The notes below the pieces were generated by a model. It ran no database searches. It was not told the DNA's origin and was given only the letters and a program-made list of their open reading frames with translations. Position numbers and translations under genes: made by a program. 64,000 nt of DNA from Chitinophagales bacterium (GTDB lineage: Bacteria; Bacteroidota; Bacteroidia; Chitinophagales; UBA2359). This document shows, piece after piece, positions 54,008 to 62,836 of this stretch. Position 1 is the first letter of the stretch, and each line of letters opens with the position of its first letter. The stretch spans positions 35,195 through 99,194 of the forward strand of contig JAHDFD010000011.1 of the NCBI GenBank assembly GCA_020628375.1, given 5' to 3'.

Positions 54008-54892
54008 ATTATTAATCAGCTCATTAATTATTGCATCTGCATATTGTTCAGGTGCTTCGAGCATCGGATAATGCCCAACATTTTGTAAGGTTGTTAATTT
54101 ATTATTTGGAATTTTTTTATTCAGAACCAATGCCATTTCATAAACAGCAATTGGGTCTTTATCTGCCCAAATCAAATGAATTTCATTTTGATAAGCCGCT
54201 AATGCGCCAATCCAGCGATGCCAGAATTTTTTGCGTTCATCAACGTATCGACCTATATAAGGCAATACTTTCCGACCATCATTATCTATAAGCATTTTCC
54301 AAAGAACATCAAATTCTTCCAGCTCAATTTTCGATTTATCATACCAAAGCTTTTTAAAGTTATTGACAAATAAAAACTTGCTGCTGAATCTCGCCAGAAC
54401 AGGACCCCAAAAGTGATGTTTCAAAACCTTTTGTGTCCATATTAGCGATGCCATTTCTATGAGCATGCTTCCATTTCCTAAACTAACTGAAGCGATTTCT
54501 ATTGGTAGGTTTGTATTATTCTTTCTCCATAATATTTCTGTTAAAACGCTAGTGCCGTAATCATGAGCTATGATGTTCACTTTTTTTAATCCTAAAGATT
54601 TCCATAGCTCCAATGCATGATCTGCTTGTTCGATCAAAGAATAAGAATAATTCAACGGTTTATCAGAAAAACCAAAGCCCAAATGGTCGTGAATGATTAC
54701 TCTGAAATGTTTGGTAAAGTAGGGGATTACCTTGTAATAATCATAAGAACTAGAAGGGAAACCGTGAAGGATGACTAAAACATTTTCACGCTCTCCTTCG
54801 TCTTTAAAGAATAATTGCTTGTTGAAAACCTCGATGTATTTCCCTCTACTTTTCCAGTCTTCAAATGAGGGGATTTGACTTTTATCTTTCAT
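54002..54892 (-). CDS. Alpha/beta hydrolase, epoxide hydrolase/dehalogenase-like
   Basis: 296 residues with the alpha/beta-hydrolase core: oxyanion HGFPSSSYD (43-51), GFGFSDKP, nucleophile elbow AHDYGTS with Asp (D111) instead of Ser, and the catalytic His in NVGHYPMLEAPEQ (H274). An Asp nucleophile is typical of epoxide hydrolases and haloalkane dehalogenases, whereas esterases have Ser. The substrate cannot be deduced, and the cap domain is hydrophobic and basic. It overlaps the TGA of an upstream acetyltransferase remnant by an ATGA. Confidence 0.85.
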   Translation of the reverse strand: MKDKSQIPSFEDWKSRGKYIEVFNKQLFFKDEGERENVLVILHGFPSSSYDYYKVIPYFTKHFRVIIHDHLGFGFSDKPLNYSYSLIEQADHALELWKSLGLKKVNIIAHDYGTSVLTEILWRKNNTNLPIEIASVSLGNGSMLIEMASLIWTQKVLKHHFWGPVLARFSSKFLFVNNFKKLWYDKSKIELEEFDVLWKMLIDNDGRKVLPYIGRYVDERKKFWHRWIGALAAYQNEIHLIWADKDPIAVYEMALVLNKKIPNNKLTTLQNVGHYPMLEAPEQYADAIINELINNG

Positions 54893-54979
54893 CTATTCTT
54901 TTTTAGCCAATCAGACCTTAATAAACCATAACCAAGAGCATCTGTGAATTTACCATCAGGTAATTTCCATGCTTGACGA
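54889..54979 (-). pseudogene. Remnant of an acetyltransferase-like gene (C-terminal end only)
   Basis: Between the two hydrolase genes, one frame reads RQAWKLPDGKFTDALGYG and continues LLRSDWLKKNR to TGA, without stops. It resembles the last ~30 residues of RimJ/RimL-type GNAT proteins. No start codon or acetyl-CoA motif is present: the preceding bases belong to the end of the upstream hydrolase in another frame. Its TGA overlaps the ATG of the next gene (ATGA), as if it had once been a complete, translationally coupled gene that lost its front. Confidence 0.4.
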
Positions 54980-55852
54980 TTATAAATTTAAAAACGCTTC
55001 CAATTTAAGCCTTGTCATTTCCCAGAAAGTGTTTTTCATCCTCTTTTTAAAATATCCAAAGTGATCTATCTTATCGACATCAAGGTCTTTAGGTTCAAAT
55101 TTAGTAAAGTCGATCGCTTTAGTACTTTTAATATGCTTCCAGAAATTTTTTACATTTTTCACTGAAGAAATTGTATCATCTGCTGCATAATATACCTGAA
55201 TTGGAAATGGTAGTTCTTGAAAATTTCCTTTAGGAATTGTTTTGCCGTAAAAAGCTTCATCAAATAAATAATGTTCTTTAGAACACCAGGCTCTCCATTC
55301 TAAAACAACATTTTTGGGTAAGTTTTCCATTATCTTATATTTCTTGGCATTAAGAAAACCATTGAACCGAATGCTTAATGGAGTGAAAATATAAAAGAAA
55401 TAATTCGATTTTATTCTGAAGTTTAAAGGCATAAATGGTGCATAGCCAGTAGAAACAGCTATTGCGATCATTCCTTTGAAATCGTGATTGTTGTGCATGA
55501 AACCAACTTGTTGTCCACCTGCACTATGTCCAATAAGCAACTTTGGAAGCTTTGGGAATTTATGATCAATATATGATTTTATTGCTGGCATATCTTTAGT
55601 CCCATAGTCACTATACTTGTAATCACACTTCGACATATCGTCAGGAGCGGAAGCACCACTTCCTCTGTAATCCCATAAAACAGAAGCAAAATTATGACTC
55701 GCTAAGTATTCGAGATAAGGTTGATATACTCTACAAGGGGTTGCCGTTCCATTATTGAATTGAATAATTGCTTTTGGATTTTCAGGTAAAATAAATTTTC
55801 CTTTAATTTCTTGTTCATCACATTTAAGGCTGAAGTCTTCGATATTGATCAT
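54980..55852 (-). CDS. Alpha/beta hydrolase (serine type)
   Basis: 290 residues. Motifs: FNNGTATPCRVYQPY near the oxyanion site, LWDYRGSGAS, and the nucleophile elbow GHSAGGQ (S110). The His is probably in the DHFGYF segment near 267, and VYYAADDTISSVKN holds the acidic partner. It resembles the uncharacterised COG4757-type hydrolases. The substrate is unknown. The start is 3 bp after the stop of the upstream cytochrome gene, so the two should be cotranscribed. Confidence 0.82.
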   Translation of the reverse strand: MINIEDFSLKCDEQEIKGKFILPENPKAIIQFNNGTATPCRVYQPYLEYLASHNFASVLWDYRGSGASAPDDMSKCDYKYSDYGTKDMPAIKSYIDHKFPKLPKLLIGHSAGGQQVGFMHNNHDFKGMIAIAVSTGYAPFMPLNFRIKSNYFFYIFTPLSIRFNGFLNAKKYKIMENLPKNVVLEWRAWCSKEHYLFDEAFYGKTIPKGNFQELPFPIQVYYAADDTISSVKNVKNFWKHIKSTKAIDFTKFEPKDLDVDKIDHFGYFKKRMKNTFWEMTRLKLEAFLNL

Positions 55853-55855
55853 TGC

Positions 55856-57811
55856 TTATAGAATTACTTGTTTTCTTAGCATTTGTACTTTAGGATTTTC
55901 CGGAAAACGCTGAAACAGATCATTGATTAACTTTTTGGCTGCTATCTTATTCTGATTATATAAAAGAAGTCCTACTTTATTTAACAGAACAGGTACATAA
56001 TCAGGATTTAAGTTAATTGCTCTATTATATAGTTTTTCTGATTTTTCTGTTTCTCCGAAATTAAAATATACAAAGCCTAGATTATTAAGCACCTGAACAT
56101 GACTAGGATCTTCTTCAATTATAAATTCAAAGATTTTCTTTGCTTTTTCCCAATTTCCTAAAGCGGAATAGGTACTTGCCAGCTTATTCTGAAAATCTAA
56201 ATTATAAGGCTTGATCACTTCCGCTTTTTCAAAATAACTTAATGCTTGCTTGAAGTTGGTATTTGAATAATATGCTTCTCCAATACGATAAAAAGTCCAG
56301 GCATCTTTTACTTTACGTTCATTCAGATTTTTTGAAGCGTCGAGAACTTTATCAAAATTTTTGTTTAGATAATGCAAGCGAATGAATTGTTCTGCTTTGT
56401 TATGTGTATTTGCAATTTTTTGTATATAAAACTCTGCAGAATCAAGAGCAAGAGGATCAGAAGTGAAACTTTCAAAATAAGATAAGTAAGCCTTTGCAAA
56501 TTCAAGATTACTTACCTTTTCATTTCCGGTAACACAACGTAAGCCAATGAATTGTTCAACTTCATTTAGTTGTGCTTCTGTTAAAGGTTTTCTAATGTAA
56601 TGATCGTGAATGGTAACATGTGGAATATCAATACTTGGAGAAACAGGCATGTGACAAGTAATACAATTATTGTTTTCTTTCTGAATATCATCTTTATTGG
56701 CTGAACAAAGAATTTGTCCAATTTCTGTATTTTGGTGACAATTTTGGCAAGTATCAGTAAACTTGCTTAAAGGAGTTTCTTTAACTGAAACATGAGGGTT
56801 ATGACAAGTAATACAAGTCATGTCGGAAAGCTGATAACATTGACTCATTGCTGTTCTGTCAGCATGAGATGCCATGATGAATTTAGTCTGAGGACCATCG
56901 TATTTTGGAAGAAAAACTTTCATAGTTTCGGTGATCGGTTTTCCGGGCTGAAAACTATCATACTCTTTCCCTTCAGCTAAAACACTAACTCCCTGAATAT
57001 GGCATCGTTGACAGATACTCATTTGAAGTTCTTTATCCAGTTTACCCGGATTAACGATCGAGTAATCGATTTGAGTAGCAGTATCTACTTTTTGTCCTAA
57101 ACCAATTCTTTTTACATGTTCAGAACCGGGTCCATGACATCTTTCACAACCAATACCAAGTGGAACATCTCTATATTTATTTTCAGAAGTTTTTACAAAA
57201 TCAGGATAACTATTATGACAACTCATACATTCATGGCCTATAATTCTGTTAAAACCGGAAGAGTAGCCGCCTTCGAATCCGGGAGCCATATCCCAAATTC
57301 CTTTTTGAGTATAAAAGGTAATTGGTGCTTGTTTTAAAAAACCATTGTGTTCGTAAATATGAGAGTTTGTGTGCTGTCCTGAACCAACTATATAAGCTAC
57401 CTTTTCTGTATGTATATGGATTGTATCTCCGGTTGCTGATAAACGAAACTCTTTGATGAACATACTATCGTTAGAAAAATAGGGCTTGTAATAGAAGTTG
57501 TTCAAGGTGTCGTAAACCAAGGCACTATGATCGAATGTAGCAGCACTTTTATCATTTGTTGCAAAATGAAAAGATTGTCCCATGCCCGTTTTCATAAAAC
57601 TGCTGTATTGATCCGGGTGACAAGATCCACATACCTGAGAACCTACATACTTTACAGTATCATTCCAATTCAAATAAACTTGTTGATTGCTTTCTACTAT
57701 TTGTTGTTCCGTACCACAGAAAGTAAATAGGGTAATAGCAGCCAAAAAACAAGCTAATATTATATGCCTTTTCTTGATCAAAATTTTAATCTTATTCAGC
57801 AAATTTACCAC
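55856..57811 (-). CDS. Seven-heme cytochrome c with C-terminal TPR domain
   Basis: 651 residues. A hydrophobic N-terminus (about 16-32) followed by Cys looks like an atypical lipobox (FTFC) or signal anchor. CXXCH heme-binding motifs occur at 61-65, 195-199, 222-226, 267-271, 333-337, 355-359 and 383-387, so seven covalent c-type hemes are predicted in the periplasm. From about 440 on there are tetratricopeptide repeats (AWTFYRIGEAYYSNTNFKQALSYFEKAEVIKP and following units). Related cytochromes belong to uncharacterised Bacteroidota families; electron transfer is certain in kind, but the donor and acceptor are unknown. Confidence 0.9.
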   Translation of the reverse strand: MVNLLNKIKILIKKRHIILACFLAAITLFTFCGTEQQIVESNQQVYLNWNDTVKYVGSQVCGSCHPDQYSSFMKTGMGQSFHFATNDKSAATFDHSALVYDTLNNFYYKPYFSNDSMFIKEFRLSATGDTIHIHTEKVAYIVGSGQHTNSHIYEHNGFLKQAPITFYTQKGIWDMAPGFEGGYSSGFNRIIGHECMSCHNSYPDFVKTSENKYRDVPLGIGCERCHGPGSEHVKRIGLGQKVDTATQIDYSIVNPGKLDKELQMSICQRCHIQGVSVLAEGKEYDSFQPGKPITETMKVFLPKYDGPQTKFIMASHADRTAMSQCYQLSDMTCITCHNPHVSVKETPLSKFTDTCQNCHQNTEIGQILCSANKDDIQKENNNCITCHMPVSPSIDIPHVTIHDHYIRKPLTEAQLNEVEQFIGLRCVTGNEKVSNLEFAKAYLSYFESFTSDPLALDSAEFYIQKIANTHNKAEQFIRLHYLNKNFDKVLDASKNLNERKVKDAWTFYRIGEAYYSNTNFKQALSYFEKAEVIKPYNLDFQNKLASTYSALGNWEKAKKIFEFIIEEDPSHVQVLNNLGFVYFNFGETEKSEKLYNRAINLNPDYVPVLLNKVGLLLYNQNKIAAKKLINDLFQRFPENPKVQMLRKQVIL

Positions 57812-57944
57812 CCATAAGTACCATTACAGAATAAAATGTCGGTTTTGTTAGTGAATATCAGTAGATAAAAGGAAAAAAATACCAAATATATTTTGCTAAT
57901 TGACTTTTTTAATTATCATTGTGAAGTTTTTTAATAAATGGAAT

Positions 57945-58328
57945 ATGGATAGAGTAAAAATAGAATGCGATTTTTTTATTAAATCGTCTCCTGCTATACT
58001 TTATAACTTCCTTACTTCTCCCGAAGGTTTATGTCAGTGGTTTGCTGATAAGGTAGATATGACTGGTAGTAAGTACTTTTTTGAATGGGAGGGATTTGTA
58101 GAAGAGGCAGTTTGTTTAGTTAAAGAGGAGGATATTTACGTTCGCTATAAACTAGAAGAAATGGAAGATGAGGAATTTCTTGAATTCAGAATTGAAAGAG
58201 CAGAAATAAGTAACGATACTATTTTATTCGTAACTGACTTTGCTGATGCAGATGATGTAGAAGATCAAAGGTTATATTGGTCTGCGCAGATCGATAAGTT
58301 AAAGTCTTGCTTAGGAAGTAGTAATTAA
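57945..58328 (+). CDS. START-like (SRPBCC fold) domain protein
   Basis: About 127 residues from ATG 57945; the frame stays open upstream to 57900, but the family start aligns with MDRVKIECDF. The layout is of the START/SRPBCC ligand-binding type: SSPAILYNFLTSPEGLCQWFADKVDM, then strands such as YFFEWEGFVEEAVCL and EEFLEFRIERAE, then a C-terminal helix. Hydrophobic ligand binding is the known property of the fold; no ligand is indicated. It is divergent from the cytochrome gene and convergent with dacB. Confidence 0.75.
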   Translation: MDRVKIECDFFIKSSPAILYNFLTSPEGLCQWFADKVDMTGSKYFFEWEGFVEEAVCLVKEEDIYVRYKLEEMEDEEFLEFRIERAEISNDTILFVTDFADADDVEDQRLYWSAQIDKLKSCLGSSN

Positions 58329-58344
58329 ATTCAGTTTCCTCTCT

Positions 58345-59817
58345 TTACTCGACAGTTACAATCTGTTCCATAATCAATAATAATAATTTTCGGGCTCTGC
58401 TATTTGTACAGTGGTAGTTGTTTAACATTACTGAAAAAGAAACAAGGTCTCCACAACGGTTTTCAACAAAGCCTGCATAAGTTCTGGTTTTGTTAATGTA
58501 TCCACTTTTAGCTCTTAAATTTTCAGCACTTTCAGTTCCACATAAACGCTGTCCTAAGTTTCCATAATCCCCAACACAAGCCCAGGATAGTGAATGATCT
58601 AATGACTGAAAATAGGATTCTTTTGTCATTTTGGCTAATATATTAGCATGAACATTAGGAGGAAGTGCATTAGCTGGTGATAAGCCCGAACCATCCTTTA
58701 ATTCCCAACCTGATATGTTAACACCTCTTTGTTGCCAGTAATTTTTAATTGCTTCAAGTCCTTTTGTATAACTTCCTGATTTGAAGGTTTTTAAGCCAAT
58801 CATCTTAACTAAAGCTTCACAATAAATGTTGATACTTTTTTTGTTTGCCCAGAACACAATTTCCTTTAAGGGTGCAGAAGTGTGTGTATGAATAAGCTGA
58901 GCATTATTATAAAGGTCAGCGTCGGGAACAAAATTAAAATCTGCTTTACCGTTTATCGTAATTCCTTGTTTCTCCAATTCTTTCTTGAACCATGAAGCGG
59001 TAAATAATGCCGGATTCTGAACAGCACCTTTTATCGTGAATGGTTTTGAAGTTTTAGGAACAGTTCCTCTTATGACTACCGTATTAGAATAAGGAGCACA
59101 GTATATATAAGCCTGATCACCCGAATTAGAAGCACCAATTCTTACCTCATTTAAAAACTCAACATTATCCATAGGTGGGTTGACCAGAATGATCTCAGCT
59201 TTATCACCTTCTTTTCCATCGGGTAAAAATTGAACTTCATATTTATTTTCATGAAAATTTAAACCAGAAACACCTGCTCCATAATAATTCCCAATATCTT
59301 CCCATATCCATTGAGGAGAAACCAACTGTGAATCGAATATGCTAGGATCACCAATAATATCTCCTTCTATTGAAGTTATCCCTGCTTGTTTTATTTTAGT
59401 GATCCATTCCCTGAAAAGTTCTTTACTTTTCTTTCCCATCGAATAGCGCATAAATCCTAAGCTTGGATCTCCACCGCCCTGAATAATTAAATCGCCTTTC
59501 AGAACACCATTTTCTATTATTCCCTTTGCCCATATTTTGGTTTCAAATTTGAAGTTCTCGCCTAATATCCCAAGAGCAGTTGCTGTTGTTATGACTTTTT
59601 GTGAAGAAGCAGGTTTTAATCCAAAGTTAGAATTATAGGCATACAATTCTTCATTGGTATTGGTGTTAACTATAGAAAGACCTAATATGGCATTTTCTGC
59701 ATGCTCATAGTTTATAACCTCTTTAATGGCTTGTTCTATTGGTGATTGTGCAAGCAATAACGACCCATTAATCAAAATTGTTATCAGTAAAGAAGTTATC
59801 AGTAAAGCTGATTTCAT
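58345..59817 (-). CDS. dacB: PBP4-type D-Ala-D-Ala carboxypeptidase/endopeptidase (peptidase S13)
   Basis: 490 residues; signal peptide 1-23. Peptidase S13 active-site motifs are all present: SSQK (S71 nucleophile, K74), SIN (328-330) and KSG (437-439); SGLSPANALPP around 377-387 is also typical. These enzymes cleave the terminal D-Ala of stem peptides and cross-links in the periplasm, working on the same peptidoglycan made by the dcw cluster. The family's large insertion between SxxK and SxN is present, as expected. Confidence 0.92.
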   Translation of the reverse strand: MKSALLITSLLITILINGSLLLAQSPIEQAIKEVINYEHAENAILGLSIVNTNTNEELYAYNSNFGLKPASSQKVITTATALGILGENFKFETKIWAKGIIENGVLKGDLIIQGGGDPSLGFMRYSMGKKSKELFREWITKIKQAGITSIEGDIIGDPSIFDSQLVSPQWIWEDIGNYYGAGVSGLNFHENKYEVQFLPDGKEGDKAEIILVNPPMDNVEFLNEVRIGASNSGDQAYIYCAPYSNTVVIRGTVPKTSKPFTIKGAVQNPALFTASWFKKELEKQGITINGKADFNFVPDADLYNNAQLIHTHTSAPLKEIVFWANKKSINIYCEALVKMIGLKTFKSGSYTKGLEAIKNYWQQRGVNISGWELKDGSGLSPANALPPNVHANILAKMTKESYFQSLDHSLSWACVGDYGNLGQRLCGTESAENLRAKSGYINKTRTYAGFVENRCGDLVSFSVMLNNYHCTNSRARKLLLLIMEQIVTVE

Positions 59818-59890
59818 ATAAGTGATGGGACTTGGTAAAAGAAAATTGAGCCTGAAAGAAAAGCCCTGACAATAAGATGAATTTATAGAG

Positions 59891-59930
59891 CAAGAAACAC
59901 TTATTTTTATTAAGTGTTTCTTGTTTTTAT
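59891..59930. terminator. Strong hairpin downstream of lpdA
   Basis: CAAGAAACACTTA (59891-59903) and TAAGTGTTTCTTG (59911-59923) form a perfect 13-bp stem with a 7-nt loop. It lies 10 bp beyond the lpdA stop. On the minus strand the following bases are not a clear T-run; the T-run is on the plus side. A terminator or an mRNA 3'-end stabiliser for lpdA. Confidence 0.65.
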
Positions 59931-59932
59931 AA

Positions 59933-61321
59933 TTACAAATGAATTACTTCATCATAAGCAGCAGCAGCAGCTTCCATAACTGCTTCCGACATAGTAGGAT
60001 GTGGATGAACGGCCTTAATGATCTCATGTCCTGTTGTTTCCAATTTTCTGGCAACAACAACTTCTGCGATCATATCTGTAACATTTGCACCTATCATGTG
60101 AGCACCAAGGAACTCTCCATATTTGGCATCGAATATAACTTTAACAAAACCCTCTTTATGTCCACTTGCGCTTGCTTTACCCGAAGCAGTGAATGGGAAT
60201 TTCCCAACTTTTATGTCATATCCGGCTTCTTTTGCTGTGTCTTCTGTATAACCAACAGAAGCAACTTCCGGAACGCAATAGGTACAACCTGGAATATTTC
60301 CATAATCTAAAGGCTCTGGATTATGTCCTGCAATTTTTTCTACGCAGATGATTCCTTCAGCAGATGCAACATGGGCTAATGCTGGTCCGTGAACAATATC
60401 ACCAATAGCATAAATCCCTTTAACATTAGTTTGGTAGAATTCATCGACCTTAACAAGGTGCTTGTCTTTTTCTATTCCAAGTAATTCTAAGCCTATGTTT
60501 TCTAAATTAGGAGAAACACCAACAGCAGACAATACTACGTCAGCAGTTATTGTTTCTTCACCTTTTTTAGTTTTAACAAGCACTTTGCAAGATTTTCCTT
60601 TAGTATCAACTGATTCAACTGCCGAATCAGTCATGATTTTGATACCCTTTTTCTTATAGATCTTACTTAATTCTTTTGAAACATCTTTGTCTTCATTTGG
60701 AAGAATACGCGGAGCATATTCTACAACTGTAACTTCTGTACCCATAGTTGCATAGAAGTAGGCGAATTCAATCCCAATTGCTCCAGCACCTACAACAACC
60801 ATACTTTTTGGCTGTTTAGGCAAAGTCATTGCCTCTCGGTAACCGATAACTTTCTTACCATCTTGTTTTAAATTAGGTAATTCTCTTGAACGTCCTCCGG
60901 TTGCTAATAGAATGTTTTTTGCAGTATATTCTTTTTTATTACCTTTTTCGTCTTCCACCTCTATTTTAGAAGCAGTTAATAATTTTCCGAACCCATTCAA
61001 TACATCGATCTTATTTTTTCGGAATAAGAAGTTTATACCTTTACTCATTCCGCCTGCAACATCACGACTTCGTTTTACAACTTTGGAAAAATCAGCTTTT
61101 GCATCCTTGATTGTGATACCATAATCTTCAGCATGTTGTGTATATTCAAATACCTGAGCACTTTTAAGAAGTGCTTTGGTTGGAATACATCCCCAATTTA
61201 AACATATACCTCCAAGCGATTCTTTTTCAACAACAGCAGTTTTAAGTCCTAACTGAGAAGCTCTTATAGCAGCAACATATCCTCCCGGACCAGATCCGAT
61301 AACTATTAAATCGTAGTTCAT
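59933..61321 (-). CDS. lpdA: Dihydrolipoyl dehydrogenase (E3)
   Basis: FAD-dependent reoxidation of dihydrolipoyl groups in pyruvate, 2-oxoglutarate or branched-chain dehydrogenase complexes and glycine cleavage. The 462-residue protein has the N-terminal FAD motif VIGSGPGGYVAAIRA, the redox disulfide CLNWGCIPTK (C40, C45), the NAD-binding VVVGAGAIGIEFAYF, the second FAD motif GIYAIGDIV and the C-terminal HPHPTMSE with the active-site His (H441). A standalone gene. The product needs the lipoyl cofactor made through LipB, encoded earlier in the window. Confidence 0.96.
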   Translation of the reverse strand: MNYDLIVIGSGPGGYVAAIRASQLGLKTAVVEKESLGGICLNWGCIPTKALLKSAQVFEYTQHAEDYGITIKDAKADFSKVVKRSRDVAGGMSKGINFLFRKNKIDVLNGFGKLLTASKIEVEDEKGNKKEYTAKNILLATGGRSRELPNLKQDGKKVIGYREAMTLPKQPKSMVVVGAGAIGIEFAYFYATMGTEVTVVEYAPRILPNEDKDVSKELSKIYKKKGIKIMTDSAVESVDTKGKSCKVLVKTKKGEETITADVVLSAVGVSPNLENIGLELLGIEKDKHLVKVDEFYQTNVKGIYAIGDIVHGPALAHVASAEGIICVEKIAGHNPEPLDYGNIPGCTYCVPEVASVGYTEDTAKEAGYDIKVGKFPFTASGKASASGHKEGFVKVIFDAKYGEFLGAHMIGANVTDMIAEVVVARKLETTGHEIIKAVHPHPTMSEAVMEAAAAAYDEVIHL

Positions 61322-61556
61322 TATTTATAGTCTTTTTTAACCAAATAAGGGTTTGAAATCGAGTGCAAAATTACAGTAAGTTTATTAAAGTTCTATATAA
61401 TAATCTAAGCAGAACTATGTAATTATTCAGAACATTTTAACTACATAAGAAAAGAATCAAAAAACTGAACTCTTTTTAATTCCACATTTTACCCCATTCA
61501 CTCCCTTTTTCTTCCGGTTCATTCCATTTGAGCAAATTATAGCAACAAATAAAATG

Positions 61557-61599
61557 AATATTTGCATCGTCAAAACGACAGATAGTAGTTGATACTATC
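61557..61599 (+). promoter_or_regulatory. Candidate promoter and leader hairpin of the small secreted-protein gene
   Basis: AATATTTG (61557-61564) differs from TAnnTTTG at one base and no TTTG lies 19-21 bp upstream, so support is weak. Downstream, GATAGTA (61581-61587) pairs with TACTATC (61593-61599) around GTTGA, forming a leader hairpin about 60 bp before the ATG. Nothing else is visible in the 339 bp between lpdA and this gene. Confidence 0.35.
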
Positions 61600-61660
61600 A
61601 AAAATAATTAAGGAAAAAATATTTATAAATACGTCATTAAAGACATTAAAAAAATCACTT

Positions 61661-61984
61661 ATGAAATCATTATTAATTGCATTAGTATTAGGATTCAACG
61701 CTTTCACAGGAAACACAGATGTTGAGCCGGTAACAACTTTACATGCACAGATCACCAACAGTATTTCATTCCCTGAATTTGCAAAAGATCAAAACATTTC
61801 TGATAAAGTAAATGTACAGTTCAGAGTAGATGAAAACTACAAAATTAATGTAGTGAATGTTGCAGCTGAAAGTGCAATGTTAGTAGATCACGTAAAAAAT
61901 CAATTAGAAGGAGTTAAAGTAAATTCAGCTGAAGTTGAAGTTGGAAAACTTTACGGAGTAGCTGTATCTTTTACTATCCTTTAA
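61661..61984 (+). CDS. Small secreted protein, TonB-C-terminal-like fold
   Basis: 107 residues from ATG 61661; the longer open frame from 61589 includes an untypical Lys-rich start and the signal peptide begins only at this ATG. Signal peptide MKSLLIALVLGFNAFTG. The rest (ISFPEFAKDQNISDKVNVQFRV ... NVVNVAAES ... LEGVKV ... VGKLYGVAVSFTIL) follows the strand pattern of TonB C-terminal domains, but without a membrane anchor or Pro-rich region. Small proteins of this kind are common in the phylum and uncharacterised. A strong terminator follows, so it is probably monocistronic. Confidence 0.7.
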   Translation: MKSLLIALVLGFNAFTGNTDVEPVTTLHAQITNSISFPEFAKDQNISDKVNVQFRVDENYKINVVNVAAESAMLVDHVKNQLEGVKVNSAEVEVGKLYGVAVSFTIL

Positions 61985-62022
61985 TTTTTCATTGGTTTAG
62001 TTTAGAATTTTAGTTTAGTTTG

Positions 62023-62058
62023 AAAACCGCTGTTCGGCATCGTCGAGCAGCGGTTTTT
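62023..62058 (+). terminator. Long-stem terminator of the small secreted-protein gene
   Basis: AAAACCGCTGTTCG (62023-62036) pairs with CGAGCAGCGGTTTT (62044-62057) over 14 positions with one wobble, loop GCATCGT, ending in a T-run. It is 39 bp after the stop codon. Confidence 0.92.
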
Positions 62059-62083
62059 CATTTGAATATACGAACTTTGTAAA

Positions 62084-62836
62084 ATGAAGGTATTAATAAT
62101 AGAAGACGAACCTCTTGCAGCAAAAAGATTGGAAAGAATGATCCTTAAAGAAGCAGAGGACTTTGTTGTAACCGGCAGAACAGAGTCGATAGCTGAATCT
62201 ATTTCATTTTTAGAAGAAAATAAAGTTGATTTGATTTTTGCTGATATCCATTTGTCAGATGGACATAGTTTCACCATATTTGAAACAATTAATCCTAATG
62301 TACCAATTATTTTTACTACAGCTTACGACCAATATGCAATAAAAGCATTTCAATGGAATAGTATCGATTATTTGCTTAAACCCATCGAGAAAGAAGCACT
62401 TTCTAAAAGCGTTAACAAATTAAGAGCGAGTTTGAAACCATTAAGTCCAATCGATTTAGAAGCATTGACTTCAGCAATTACTGAAAAAAAGAAAACCTAT
62501 AAAAGCAGATTGGTTGTTCAGGTGGGGGATAATCTGAAATTAGTGCATATTGAAGATATCGCTTATTTTAAAGGAGAAGGGAAATATGTTTATGTTTTCA
62601 CTCATGAAGGAAAAAAGTTTATCGTCGATCATACGCTAACAGAGCTGGAAACTATCTTGAAACCTGAACTGTTTTTCAGGGTTAACCGTCAGTTTATTAT
62701 ATCTATAAATGCTATTAAGAATATGTTTACACAAAGTAAGGGTAGGGTAATGGTTGAACTTGAACCCAAGACAGATATTGTTGTAATCGTAAGCGTTGAG
62801 CGTTCTCCAAATTTCAAAAAGTGGTTAAATGGCTGA
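62084..62836 (+). CDS. LytTR-family response regulator
   Basis: 250 residues: receiver domain (1-~118) with phosphoacceptor D54 (FADIHLSDG), acidic pocket ED at 7-8 (IIEDEP), T at FTTAYD and K in LLKPIEK; then a LytTR DNA-binding domain (about 145-250) with LKLVHIEDIAYFKGEGKYVYVFTHEGK and FFRVNRQFIISINAIKNM. LytTR regulators bind direct repeats as dimers. The stop overlaps the ATG of the downstream sensor gene by 8 bp, so they are a cotranslated two-component pair. Confidence 0.93.
   Translation: MKVLIIEDEPLAAKRLERMILKEAEDFVVTGRTESIAESISFLEENKVDLIFADIHLSDGHSFTIFETINPNVPIIFTTAYDQYAIKAFQWNSIDYLLKPIEKEALSKSVNKLRASLKPLSPIDLEALTSAITEKKKTYKSRLVVQVGDNLKLVHIEDIAYFKGEGKYVYVFTHEGKKFIVDHTLTELETILKPELFFRVNRQFIISINAIKNMFTQSKGRVMVELEPKTDIVVIVSVERSPNFKKWLNG

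Noticed and set aside
54002-54892. Naming the hydrolase a haloalkane dehalogenase
   Set aside because: The Asp nucleophile fits, but the halide-binding residues cannot be assigned; epoxide hydrolase is equally possible.
59939-60310. 123-aa plus-strand frame
   Set aside because: Complement of the lpdA 3' end; Ser/Cys-rich product without family features.
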